NCBI GenBank assembly: GCA_011773475.1
Contig: WVXN01000059.1
Span: 1 to 21,495, forward strand
Direction of reading: 5' to 3'
DNA from: Candidatus Aenigmatarchaeota archaeon
GTDB taxonomy: Archaea > Aenigmatarchaeota > Aenigmatarchaeia > Aenigmatarchaeales > Aenigmatarchaeaceae
Length of the DNA stretch: 21,495 bases
This document shows positions 1 to 6,432 of this stretch, piece after piece. The notes below the pieces were generated by a model that had not been told where the DNA came from, ran no database searches, and worked only from the letters and a program-made list of their open reading frames with translations. The position numbers and the translations under genes are program-made. Position 1 is the first letter of the stretch. The number at the start of each line of letters is the position of its first letter.

Positions 1-23
1 AATTTGTAATTAGAAACTTATAA

Positions 24-66
24 TTCTCATCCCTGTGAAGAATAGGATGGGCCCACAGGGATTCGA
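24..66. repeat. Left copy of a 43-bp direct repeat of the tRNA-Lys 3' end and trailer
   Basis: This stretch matches 596-638 at a constant offset of 572 bp. By eye 40 of 43 positions agree; the differences fall in the six-base segment 43-48. It holds the acceptor 3' strand and most of the T-arm of the minus-strand tRNA-Lys plus the trailer next to it, but the rest of the tRNA is absent and similarity stops after TTCGA. Each copy contains the inverted repeat ATCCCTGTG...CACAGGGAT. It may be an old attachment-site duplication, a tandem duplication, or a transcript-end signal after the gene at 77-559. Confidence 0.8.
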
Positions 67-76
67 TACCATCTAA

Positions 77-559
77 TCAGCTTTTGACATGCAAAATCAG
101 GCCTCTTTCTAAATCATCACATCTTCTTATCGGTCTGTCTAATTTTCCACATATCCCGTCACTTACATTCAATTCTTTGACTACTATCTGTCCCCTATAA
201 TCTTTATATGGTTGTTTTGGACAAGAACCACCAACTTTCATACATGTTAATGGCATTAAACCTTGTCTCTGATATCCCTTCATGAGAGAATCTAGTTTTG
301 TTTCTCTTCTAAAGACCGCTGAATTAAAATCTGAAATGAATCTTTCTCCACTTTCAGACTCTACAACAATAGAATTTTCATCAACATATAAAAAACCAAT
401 TTCAGTTTCAAAGGCTCTAGCTAATCTAGAAGCAGCATCATATACAGTAGATTTACCTCTTGACTCTTCTAAATAATTTAAAACATTATCTCTTCTTCTT
501 ACTTCTTCTTTTCTTCTTTCTGCTTTTTCTAAATCACGTAGTCTTACCAAAAATTTCAC
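77..559 (-). CDS. Conserved-looking cysteine-containing protein of unknown function
   Basis: I do not recognise this 160-residue protein. The first 35 residues are highly charged (many Arg/Lys/Glu) and probably helical. The middle reads as a mixed alpha/beta domain, and the C-terminal third has four cysteines (one in LTCMKVGGSC, and GICG and RRCDD), a possible metal or disulfide site. No signal peptide or membrane segment is visible. The start is unsettled. The listed GTG lies inside a GGTGA Shine-Dalgarno-like site; a TTG at 548-550, five bases past GGTGA, fits the spacing of other genes here and would give 157 residues. A TATA-like AGATTTAAAG at 583-592 gives it its own promoter. It lies alone between two copies of the tRNA-Lys 3' end, so it may have arrived with an integrated element; that is inference. 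Confidence 0.6.
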   Translation of the reverse strand: MKFLVRLRDLEKAERRKEEVRRRDNVLNYLEESRGKSTVYDAASRLARAFETEIGFLYVDENSIVVESESGERFISDFNSAVFRRETKLDSLMKGYQRQGLMPLTCMKVGGSCPKQPYKDYRGQIVVKELNVSDGICGKLDRPIRRCDDLERGLILHVKS

Positions 560-582
560 CTATTGAAACTTAGAATAATAAT

Positions 583-592
583 CTTTAAATCT
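583..592 (-). promoter_or_regulatory. TATA-like box for the 77-559 gene
   Basis: On the minus strand this reads AGATTTAAAG, preceded by an A-rich BRE-like stretch. Its centre is about 28 bp above the GTG and 37 bp above the TTG. A start site roughly 26 bp downstream would leave either a leaderless GTG or a short leader with GGTGA. Confidence 0.45.
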
Positions 593-595
593 CTT

Positions 596-638
596 TTCTC
601 ATCCCTGTGAAGAAGAATATGGGCCCACAGGGATTCGA
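596..638. repeat. Right copy of the 43-bp repeat, overlapping the intact tRNA-Lys 3' end
   Basis: This is the partner of 24-66. Positions 620-638 belong to the intact tRNA and 596-619 are its trailer. The trailer carries CACAGGGAT (minus strand), which is a 9-bp perfect complement of ATCCCTGTG in the tRNA T-arm and acceptor region, so precursor RNA could form an alternative hairpin. Confidence 0.8.
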
Positions 639-692
639 ACCCTGGACCTATCGGTTAAGAGCCGATCGCTCTACCAGCTGAGCTATGGGCCC
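620..692 (-). tRNA. tRNA-Lys (anticodon CTT)
   Basis: The minus strand folds into a full cloverleaf of 73 nt. It has acceptor GGGCCCA/TGGGCCC, a D-arm GCTC/GAGC around AGCTGGTA, and an anticodon stem ATCGG/CCGAT with loop CTCTTAA, giving anticodon CTT. The five-base variable loop is AGGTC and the T-arm is CAGGG/CCCTG around TTCGAAT. The discriminator is A. CCA is not encoded, so the 3' end needs RNase Z and the CCA-adding enzyme, both encoded in this window. No intron is visible. Confidence 0.97.
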
Positions 693-716
693 GTAAATTA
701 AGATTAAAAAAAAGAA

Positions 717-724
717 CTTATAAA
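717..724 (-). promoter_or_regulatory. TATA box for tRNA-Lys
   Basis: On the minus strand this reads TTTATAAG, centred about 28 bp before the tRNA 5' end and just beyond the L37e stop codon. It suggests the tRNA has its own promoter rather than only read-through from L37e. Confidence 0.55.
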
Positions 725-725
725 A

Positions 726-911
726 TTACTTCTTTCTGTTCTTCTTTAAAGGATGCTTCCATCCCCAATTAAATTTTCTTAATTTTTTAGAAGGATAACC
801 ACATTTGCTACATTTTCTCTTTTTCAAGTGATAAGAATATGAACCACATCTTCTACAACGTGTATGAATTACTTTAGTATGCCTACCAAAAGAAGGAGTT
901 CCTTTAGTCAT
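726..911 (-). CDS. rpl37e: Large ribosomal subunit protein L37e
   Basis: This is a 61-residue basic zinc-binding protein of the large ribosomal subunit. The first residues MTKGTPSFGRH and the two CxxC pairs (C19/C22 and C34/C37) are diagnostic of L37e, and the length is normal. The C-terminus is rich in Lys and Arg, as expected for rRNA binding. The ATG is preceded by GGTGA four bases upstream (in AGGTGATATT), which supports this start. It lies 13 bp downstream of the Sm-like gene, a pairing common in archaea, and the two are probably co-transcribed from a promoter upstream of the Sm gene. A separate TATA for tRNA-Lys overlaps its 3' edge. Confidence 0.96.
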   Translation of the reverse strand: MTKGTPSFGRHTKVIHTRCRRCGSYSYHLKKRKCSKCGYPSKKLRKFNWGWKHPLKKNRKK

Positions 912-924
912 AATATCACCTAGA

Positions 925-1140
925 TTATGCTGGTGAGATATAAATTATTGTATCTCCTCTGATAAGAGCTGTACCAAGTTTGATTTTTTTATCATCCTTT
1001 GTTGATTCTGCTTCTTCTAACCAAAGGTTTAAGTGTAAATCAAATGCTTGTAAAACTCCTGTTATCTCTGCACCATTCTTTAGTTTAAGTATTACTCTTT
1101 TTTCTTTTGCTTTATCTAAAACATCTAATGGTCTTGTCAT
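925..1140 (-). CDS. Archaeal Sm-like (Lsm) RNA-binding protein
   Basis: About 71 residues, the usual length for archaeal SmAP proteins, which form heptameric rings that bind U-rich RNA. The start MTRPLDVLDKA is typical. The Sm1 motif spans roughly residues 13-45 (VILKLKNGAEITGVLQAFD, then LNLWLEEA) and the Sm2 motif lies near the C-terminus (ALIRGDTIIYIS). An in-frame TTG twelve bases upstream would add four residues, but ATG at 1138-1140 matches the family N-terminus. No Shine-Dalgarno is seen. A TATA-like CTTATAGA at 1162-1169 lies about 26 bp upstream, consistent with a leaderless transcript. It heads an operon with rpl37e and is divergent from rps8e. Confidence 0.94.
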   Translation of the reverse strand: MTRPLDVLDKAKEKRVILKLKNGAEITGVLQAFDLHLNLWLEEAESTKDDKKIKLGTALIRGDTIIYISPA

Positions 1141-1184
1141 ATCAATCAACAATTAAAAAACTCTATAAGACATATTGTATTAAG

Positions 1185-1196
1185 ATATTTAAATAT
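1185..1196. promoter_or_regulatory. Palindromic TATA element between Lsm and S8e genes
   Basis: ATATTTAAATAT is a perfect 12-bp palindrome in the 84-bp divergent spacer. Its centre is about 34 bp before the S8e ATG, which suits a transcript with a leader of about 9 nt. It could also drive the Lsm operon with a leader of about 24 nt, although a second TATA-like site nearer Lsm fits a leaderless start better. Confidence 0.5.
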
Positions 1197-1224
1197 ACCG
1201 ACTAATATTTCATAGTGTGATATA

Positions 1225-1617
1225 ATGGCAATAACACAGCGTAAGAGTAATAGAAAACCAAGTAGTGGATTAAGAAAAAAACAAAGAAAGAAAAAGAAAA
1301 GAGATTTTGGCAGTGATTTCATTCCTATAAAAATTGGAGATCAGAGAAAGAAAACTATAGAAGGCTTGGCTAGCACTAGAAAAAGAAGATTGCTCCAAAC
1401 AGACAAGGCAAATGTTTTTGACAAGTCCACGGGAAAAGCACAATTAACAAAAATATTGGATATCAAAGAAAATACTGCTAATCCACACTTTGTTAGAATG
1501 GGAATAATAACAAAAGGAGCTGTTATTGAAACTGAGTTGGGATTGGCAAAGGTTATTTCTAGACCCGGACAAGATGGAATTGTGAATGCAATAAAGATCG
1601 AGAAGAAATCAGGTTAA
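1225..1617 (+). CDS. rps8e: Small ribosomal subunit protein S8e
   Basis: 130 residues, matching archaeal S8e length. The N-terminus is very basic (SGLRKKQRKKKKRDFGSDF) and contacts rRNA. The C-terminal beta domain has the family signature NPHFVRMGIITKGAVIETEL followed by SRPGQDGIVNA. GTGA lies four bases before the ATG. The gene is divergent from the Lsm-L37e operon and ends six bases from the convergent end of the AIR-synthase-like gene, so transcription from the two sides must terminate in or over each other. Confidence 0.97.
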   Translation: MAITQRKSNRKPSSGLRKKQRKKKKRDFGSDFIPIKIGDQRKKTIEGLASTRKRRLLQTDKANVFDKSTGKAQLTKILDIKENTANPHFVRMGIITKGAVIETELGLAKVISRPGQDGIVNAIKIEKKSG

Positions 1618-1622
1618 ATTAT

Positions 1623-3275
1623 TTAACCAAGAGGTTTTTCTCTGTATTTATGATTTATAATATGAGGTTTACTTTTTAGGGTTGAATCAAGACATTTTGA
1701 TGTAATGTTTATTTCAGGCTGTGCTATAACAACTCCACCAATCTTTGCACGAATTCCTTTAGAATTATAATAATCTACGATTGATTCAGGTTCTTCTGTA
1801 CCTATGGCTGCCCCATTTCCACAGCCCCACGTATAATAAGCAACTTTATCAGTAACAACACCTCTTGTTCCTTCAAGTCGACTGGACATCTGCAACAACA
1901 ATATCAACCCTGGTGCACCAAAAACATCATGATAATTTGCGCCAAGTCCAACAGGTTCAAGAAGTCTTCTTGTTTTTCCTATAAGACCCCCACTTGAAAC
2001 ATTAATTCTGAATTTTACTTTATCAAGAAGGTGTTGTGGCATCATAGAATCAACCCTAAAATAAGGTGTTGATGGTTGAGCAACAAGTTCTCCAAGACTT
2101 CTTTCTTCGTCATGTAGTTTGAGGTCTGAATATTTTCCTTGAAGTTCTTTATTCAAAAACTTAAGTGCTTCAGAACTTTTAACTTCGTACCATTCTTCTC
2201 CAAAAGTTTCTGATAATATTCTTCTTTGCATTGTTATTCCGTTTGATCTTTGCTCCTCGTAAAGCAACACGACTGGAAGTCCGATCTCTATTTTCTTACC
2301 AATATGTGCTGTACCTTCTCTTACTTCACTTAAGACAACACCATTCATGATATACGTATCTACATCAGCTGACACATGATAAGCACAACCAATTAAAGGT
2401 ATTGAATTGTTTTTTCCTGTCTCAATCATGTTAGAAGTAATTTGATTTTTTCCTCTTGAATTCTCTGCATGTGTTCCAATGCTTCCAATTATTGGAAATC
2501 CACCTTCCCTTGTGGCATCATCACAACACATTGCAAGAGTGTCGTTTATGTCTGTCCTTTTGTTCACTTTTTCGCATACTTTTGATTTTGATCCAGTGCC
2601 GTCTGCTGTCATCAAAAGTTTGGCTTTTTTCTTTACATGAAGAAGAGGCATGCCTTTTTCATAAACTATCTCATAATTTTTACTGTCAGCAATATGATCA
2701 AAAGTACTTTGTAGTGCTAAATCCATTTCACTATCTAATTGTCTTGTTGGATTTGTTAAAGAATTTGTGTACTCACTCAATAAAGTAAACATCCAACTCA
2801 TACCTTTTTCCCTAACTTGATCACCTAGATTTGCAGTTTCCCCCCCTATAAGAACAATATCATTTTTAATGCACGATTTTATTATAGAATCTCTTAAGCG
2901 AACATTTGCGCCAACTTTTTTTGCGTATCTAGAATCCCAGTCACAGACATTTGAAGCAAACAAAGGGTTACATCCTTTTTCTTTTTCTGTTGTAACCATC
3001 CGACTTATAACACCCTCACATAAAATACCTATATCCGAATATTCAGGAGAAATGTCTCTTACCGAAACAATATCTGATTTAATATGATAAAAACCAGGCT
3101 CAAGTTCAAATGTAACCACCCTATTGAAAGAATCTCCCTCCTCTATTTTTATTCCATGTTTTTCAGCGGCAGAATAAGTTTCTCTCTTTCTTTCCCCCCA
3201 CGCTCTTGATAATTCTTCCTTTACAGATTCTGGAACATCATCGAGATAAGTTCTTATTTTTTCATTTAGTTTCAT
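1623..3275 (-). CDS. AIR synthase (PurM)-related protein with an extra N-terminal half-domain
   Basis: 550 residues, against about 340-350 for PurM. PurM family proteins bind ATP and act on amidine/formyl-phosphoribosyl substrates. Residues 220-340 read as a PurM N-domain (TADGTGSK at 223-230, CCDDATREGGFPI at 250-262), and residues 425-520 as the C-domain (SSGGLIGKTRRLLEPVGLGA, then a glycine-rich CGNGAA). Unusually, the IGGETA motif lies before these, at 143-148, inside a region 65-168 that itself resembles a second, degenerate N-domain. At the expected place after DGTGSK the sequence reads LIGCAYH instead. So the fold looks like N'-N-C with motifs split over two copies. The real substrate is unknown and no purine genes are nearby. 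A TATA at 3311-3318 suggests its own promoter. Family membership is solid; function is open. Confidence 0.8.
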   Translation of the reverse strand: MKLNEKIRTYLDDVPESVKEELSRAWGERKRETYSAAEKHGIKIEEGDSFNRVVTFELEPGFYHIKSDIVSVRDISPEYSDIGILCEGVISRMVTTEKEKGCNPLFASNVCDWDSRYAKKVGANVRLRDSIIKSCIKNDIVLIGGETANLGDQVREKGMSWMFTLLSEYTNSLTNPTRQLDSEMDLALQSTFDHIADSKNYEIVYEKGMPLLHVKKKAKLLMTADGTGSKSKVCEKVNKRTDINDTLAMCCDDATREGGFPIIGSIGTHAENSRGKNQITSNMIETGKNNSIPLIGCAYHVSADVDTYIMNGVVLSEVREGTAHIGKKIEIGLPVVLLYEEQRSNGITMQRRILSETFGEEWYEVKSSEALKFLNKELQGKYSDLKLHDEERSLGELVAQPSTPYFRVDSMMPQHLLDKVKFRINVSSGGLIGKTRRLLEPVGLGANYHDVFGAPGLILLLQMSSRLEGTRGVVTDKVAYYTWGCGNGAAIGTEEPESIVDYYNSKGIRAKIGGVVIAQPEINITSKCLDSTLKSKPHIINHKYREKPLG

Positions 3276-3310
3276 ATTATCATTCTAAATAATTATAACA
3301 ACGAAAAAGA

Positions 3311-3318
3311 TTTATACT
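3311..3318 (-). promoter_or_regulatory. TATA-like box for the PurM-related gene
   Basis: On the minus strand this reads AGTATAAA, overlapping the last bases of the endonuclease IV gene. Its centre is about 39 bp before the ATG at 3275, so a leader of roughly 12 nt is expected. Confidence 0.4.
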
Positions 3319-4144
3319 AGAAGTCATAACCTAGCTTTTTAAATATTTTTCTCATTAACAAACTGTCTTCTTCTAAAATAGGACTCTCAGAAATTATAGT
3401 TATATCAATTTTTCTTTTAAGAATCTCTTTGGCAAATGGTTCAAAATCATTTCCTGCTTCTCTCATGGGAACATGATGTCTTTCATTGCCTCTACCAATT
3501 CCAACTAAAGAATATTTTATTCCTGAGAAATGAGAATGATATTTTTTTAATTTTAAAACTTTTAATTTATCAAAAATTTCTTTGTAATTAATATTACCTC
3601 CATTTCTTGCATAGATGTGAGCTGGATCCAGATAAGGGATTACATGTTTTAGTTTTTTACAAATCTTTATTATTTCATCTAAGGTTCCCCAAACTTTTTG
3701 CTTTCCCATTGTTTCTATTCCAAATTTAACATTCCATTTGTTTTTTTCAATTTTATTATTAATTTCTTTACAAGCTTCGAAAATCATCTTATGAGCTTCT
3801 TCTTTGTCCTTTCCATAATATCCAGCATGAACAGCAACAACAGTTGCATTCATTATGTTACCCCTTTCCAAAGAGTCTATTATTCTTTTTTTACTGTCTT
3901 CTATTACTTTCTTTTTTTCACTTGCGAGATTAACAAAGTATGGAACATGAATTGATAGTTCAACATCTAATCCTCTTGCAACTTCTCCTATTTTTTTAGC
4001 AGTTTTTAGAGACATGTGAATGCCATGTGTAAAAGAAATTTCCATGGCATCTAATCCTAATTCTGCCACAGTTTTAACACCTTCCACTGAAGATTTTCCT
4101 TTGCAAGAAATAGGTATTCCTGATGGACCTAAACGAATTTCCAT
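3317..4144 (-). CDS. nfo: Endonuclease IV-type AP endonuclease (TIM barrel, deoxyribonuclease IV family)
   Basis: 275 residues, close to the 285 of E. coli Nfo. This enzyme family cuts DNA 5' of abasic sites and trims blocked 3' ends, using a tri-metal centre. Most ligands can be placed: H66 (SIHVPY), H106 (AVHAG), E144 (GIETMG), D173 and H176 (LDPAH), H203/H205 (YHSHFSG), E221 with H223/H224 (NERHHVP), and E253 (ISESP). Glu replaces the E. coli Asp229, as I recall for archaeal members with an HFSG...ER-H-P pattern. The gene abuts the cupin stop codon (TGAATG), so translation is probably coupled. With the LigD-type phosphoesterase two genes upstream it forms a DNA end-repair cassette. The exact substrate is inferred from the family. 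Confidence 0.9.
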   Translation of the reverse strand: MEIRLGPSGIPISCKGKSSVEGVKTVAELGLDAMEISFTHGIHMSLKTAKKIGEVARGLDVELSIHVPYFVNLASEKKKVIEDSKKRIIDSLERGNIMNATVVAVHAGYYGKDKEEAHKMIFEACKEINNKIEKNKWNVKFGIETMGKQKVWGTLDEIIKICKKLKHVIPYLDPAHIYARNGGNINYKEIFDKLKVLKLKKYHSHFSGIKYSLVGIGRGNERHHVPMREAGNDFEPFAKEILKRKIDITIISESPILEEDSLLMRKIFKKLGYDF

Positions 4145-4483
4145 TCACTCACTATATTCATAGTTATCTGGATTCCATGGAGGATGACAAGAGATAATTA
4201 GATCCATATTGCCTTCTAAGAAATATTTTTTATCTGGAAGTATTATAATTGCATCACCTTCATTAACTAAAAATTCTTTTCCATCAATCTCAACTTTTCC
4301 GTTCCCCTTAGAAACAAATATTATTTCTTTAGATACTTTGCTTATAACAACTCCTTTTTCAGGATGTCTTCCTCTCAATTCTATTAAAGCAATATCAATA
4401 TCTCTATCTCCATGTTCATACTCATATGATGTGCATCCAACGTGTGGTGAGTGTTTTTTTCTTTCAGATTTTTTGATTATCAT
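4145..4483 (-). CDS. Small cupin-domain protein in the repair operon
   Basis: 112 residues forming a single cupin barrel. Recognisable features are the turn GNGKVEIDGKEFLVNEGDAI (about residues 60-79), a preceding strand EIIFVSKG, and then IILPDKKYFLEG. The usual His-rich first cupin motif is weak (only H40, in GRHPEKG), so metal binding is uncertain. The C-terminus HPPWNPDNYEY is Pro/aromatic rich. Its ATG overlaps the stop of the phosphoesterase gene (ATGA), and its stop abuts the nfo start, so the three genes are probably made together. Small cupins often bind sugars, nucleotides or act as isomerases; no specific role can be read here. Confidence 0.8.
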   Translation of the reverse strand: MIIKKSERKKHSPHVGCTSYEYEHGDRDIDIALIELRGRHPEKGVVISKVSKEIIFVSKGNGKVEIDGKEFLVNEGDAIIILPDKKYFLEGNMDLIISCHPPWNPDNYEYSE

Positions 4484-4866
4484 TTTTGTTCCTTCTTCTT
4501 AAAAAATAACCAATTTTTCGATGGTCTGAACTTTACCAAAACATAAATTCCTTTTAGCTTCTTACCATTTATTTTGAAAACTATTTTCTTATTTTTAACG
4601 CTTATTGGTTCATAGGTTCCTTTGTCCCATATTTTAACTTTTCCAGCACCATACTGTCCTTCTTCTATTATGCCTTCAAAATCTTTGTAATCATATGAAT
4701 GATCATCAACTTGGATGGCTAGAATCCTTCTTTTATTTGCTTCTTTGATATTTTTTGGGATAGCCCAACTTTTCAACACACCTTTTCTTTCAAGTCTTAA
4801 ATCAAAATGATGGTTTCTAGCCCAGTGTTCATGAACAACATAAACTAATTTTTTGCTAGATGGCAT
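4480..4866 (-). CDS. Standalone LigD-type DNA 3'-phosphoesterase
   Basis: 128 residues corresponding to the PE domain of bacterial LigD, which removes 3'-phosphates and 3'-ribonucleotides from DNA ends using a divalent metal. The catalytic signature HEHWARNHHFDLRLE supplies H14, H20, D22 and R24, and DDHSYDY supplies H56. FEGIIEEGQYGAG and the C-terminal WLFFKK are also family features. No ligase or polymerase domain is attached and none is seen nearby; standalone PE proteins are known in archaea. It sits first in the phosphoesterase-cupin-nfo cassette. GGTAAAA precedes the ATG, and a weak AAATTATATT lies just upstream, so a separate promoter is possible but unproven. Confidence 0.93.
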   Translation of the reverse strand: MPSSKKLVYVVHEHWARNHHFDLRLERKGVLKSWAIPKNIKEANKRRILAIQVDDHSYDYKDFEGIIEEGQYGAGKVKIWDKGTYEPISVKNKKIVFKINGKKLKGIYVLVKFRPSKNWLFFKKKEQK

Positions 4867-4888
4867 TTTTACCGGTTAATATAATTTT

Positions 4889-5242
4889 TTATTGAGGAGG
4901 TTCTTCTCCTTCCTCTTTTTCTTCTCCGCCCTTTCCTTCAGGTTCCCTTTCTCCTGGTGGTGGTACTTCTATTTCACTTTCCGAAACAATGAATTTGTTT
5001 ATTTTATTATCATAGATCCAAACCAAGAGGCATGATAACAAATAAGAAACAATTAAAACAATAACAGTTACGGTCAAGTCCAGATCTGGTGGATAAGATT
5101 CAAACAAGAATCTTATTATAGAAACTCCGCCAAAGAAAATAAAATTATTTGATACTCTTTGCGGTAATATTAAAAAAAAGATGATGAATAATACAATCTT
5201 TCTCCAATCCGGTTTTAAAGTTTTTAAAAAATTTAAGTTCAT
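4889..5242 (-). CDS. Small membrane protein, paralogue A, with acidic C-terminal tail
   Basis: 117 residues. It opens with a short cytoplasmic segment TLKPDWRKI, then a hydrophobic helix (about residues 17-36), a weak middle hydrophobic stretch, and a strong helix around residues 58-77 ending YLLSCLLVWIYDNKI. The last 25 residues are Pro/Glu/Gly rich and acidic. It is related to the protein at 6154-6432: both have an N-terminal (K/R)PD(W/F)(R/K)K motif and a C-terminal YLLSC(L)xV motif with one conserved Cys. It starts four bases after the RNase Z stop, so it is translated in the same operon. Function unknown; a membrane partner for a neighbouring RNA or DNA enzyme is speculative. Confidence 0.75.
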   Translation of the reverse strand: MNLNFLKTLKPDWRKIVLFIIFFLILPQRVSNNFIFFGGVSIIRFLFESYPPDLDLTVTVIVLIVSYLLSCLLVWIYDNKINKFIVSESEIEVPPPGEREPEGKGGEEKEEGEEPPQ

Positions 5243-5246
5243 TAAC

Positions 5247-6149
5247 TCACTTTAAAATTATTTTCATCATGTCTTTAGCAACTTCAGTATTTTTAAAAAT
5301 AGATTTAGCAGCATTTAAAACTTCATCTGTTGTTTTATACCTTCTACTAAGATGGGTTAAGATTAATTTTTTGATTTTGTACTTTTTTGATAGCTTTGCA
5401 ATTTCTGCAGCAGAAGAATGAGGTCTTTCTTTTTCCATAGGCTCAGCAAATGTTCCATCATGAATTAACAAGTCAGCTTCTTTAGAAAATTCAAAAAGTT
5501 CTTTACAAGGCATGGTGTCTCCGGAATAAGTAATTTTTCTACCTATTCTTTTTTTTGCTACCTGTTCTAGTTTTATAACTTTATTCTTTATCTTTATTTT
5601 GCCCCTTTCTTTTATTTTCTTCATCTGTATTCCTGTTAATCCAAACTTCTTAGCTTTTTTAACATCAATATTCCAAGTGTCCTTTTCTTTGAGGGCATAA
5701 CCAAATGCAGGAACAGAATGTATAACCTTTATGGCATATATCTCATACGAATCATTTTCAAATATTTTTTCAATTTTTTTATCTTCATCACAATCATGAG
5801 CAATTATCTCAAATCCAATCCCCCAATAACTTAGTTCAATCAATGCATCAATGAATCTTGATGCTTCTGGTCCATAAACTTCCAAAGGTTTTTTTCTTCT
5901 AGATAAATGTAAACTCTCTATTAAAGGCAGGATACCTGCAAAATGATCTGCATGCCAATGAGTTATAAAAATTTTGGATATTTTCATGGGAGAAACTCTT
6001 GCTTTTTGTAGTTGTAATTGTGTTCCTTCTCCACAATCAAAAAGAATGTAATCTCCGCCATAGTGCAAAAGAATAGCTGGATGATTCCTTCTCAGACTCG
6101 GAATAGCAGCACCCGTTCCTAAAAATGTTATTTTAATTGGTTCTGGCAT
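5247..6149 (-). CDS. rnz: Ribonuclease Z (tRNA 3' endonuclease)
   Basis: 300 residues from the ATG at 6147-6149, the usual length of the short RNase Z form. This metallo-beta-lactamase cuts the 3' trailer from pre-tRNA just after the discriminator base. Evidence: LGTGAAIPS and FDCGEGTQ near the N-terminus, the two-zinc motif THWHADH (H64, H66, D68, H69), SGDTMPC, LIHDGTF, and ILTHLSRRY near the C-terminus. A TTG fifteen bases upstream is in frame, but GTGA four to five bases before the ATG and the family N-terminus favour the ATG. It lies in one run with the CCA-adding enzyme gene, so both steps of tRNA 3' maturation are co-located, and between two paralogous membrane proteins. Confidence 0.95.
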   Translation of the reverse strand: MPEPIKITFLGTGAAIPSLRRNHPAILLHYGGDYILFDCGEGTQLQLQKARVSPMKISKIFITHWHADHFAGILPLIESLHLSRRKKPLEVYGPEASRFIDALIELSYWGIGFEIIAHDCDEDKKIEKIFENDSYEIYAIKVIHSVPAFGYALKEKDTWNIDVKKAKKFGLTGIQMKKIKERGKIKIKNKVIKLEQVAKKRIGRKITYSGDTMPCKELFEFSKEADLLIHDGTFAEPMEKERPHSSAAEIAKLSKKYKIKKLILTHLSRRYKTTDEVLNAAKSIFKNTEVAKDMMKIILK

Positions 6150-6153
6150 AAAA

Positions 6154-6432
6154 TCACTTCTCAATTTTTCCGTGTATTAAAACAACTAAACAACTCAGTA
6201 GATATAATACAAATAAAACAGAAAGATAACAAATAAAGGTTATTGTGAAAAAACTGATTCCATAATCTCTCATTCCACTAAAAAAATGACTATAGATATT
6301 CAAAAAGAATTCTACTATGTAGTCTTTTTGATATAGAGAACGTATCAATAAAGTTTCAGACATGAAAATTAATACAAAAACTAAATAAATTATTAGTTTT
6401 TTAAAATCAGGTCTTAAAAATTTTTTCACCAT
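6154..6432 (-). CDS. Small membrane protein, paralogue B
   Basis: 92 residues, three likely membrane helices (about 12-33, 39-52 weak, and 56-84). The N-terminus FLRPDFKKL and the C-terminal YLLSCLVVLIHGKI match paralogue A at 4889-5242, but the acidic tail is missing. Its ATG overlaps the stop of cca by one base (TAATG) and its stop lies four bases before the RNase Z start, so it is locked into the tRNA-maturation run. No enzyme motif is present. The single conserved Cys in YLLSC is notable. Function unknown. Confidence 0.75.
   Translation of the reverse strand: MVKKFLRPDFKKLIIYLVFVLIFMSETLLIRSLYQKDYIVEFFLNIYSHFFSGMRDYGISFFTITFICYLSVLFVLYLLSCLVVLIHGKIEK

Noticed and set aside
24..76. A second complete tRNA gene at the left edge
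   Set aside because: Only the acceptor 3' strand and part of the T-arm are present; sequence diverges after TTCGA and no anticodon or D-arm can be formed.
2456..2788. Open frame on the plus strand inside the PurM-like gene
   Set aside because: It is the antisense of a conserved coding region (the DGTGSK segment), with no ribosome site or domain.
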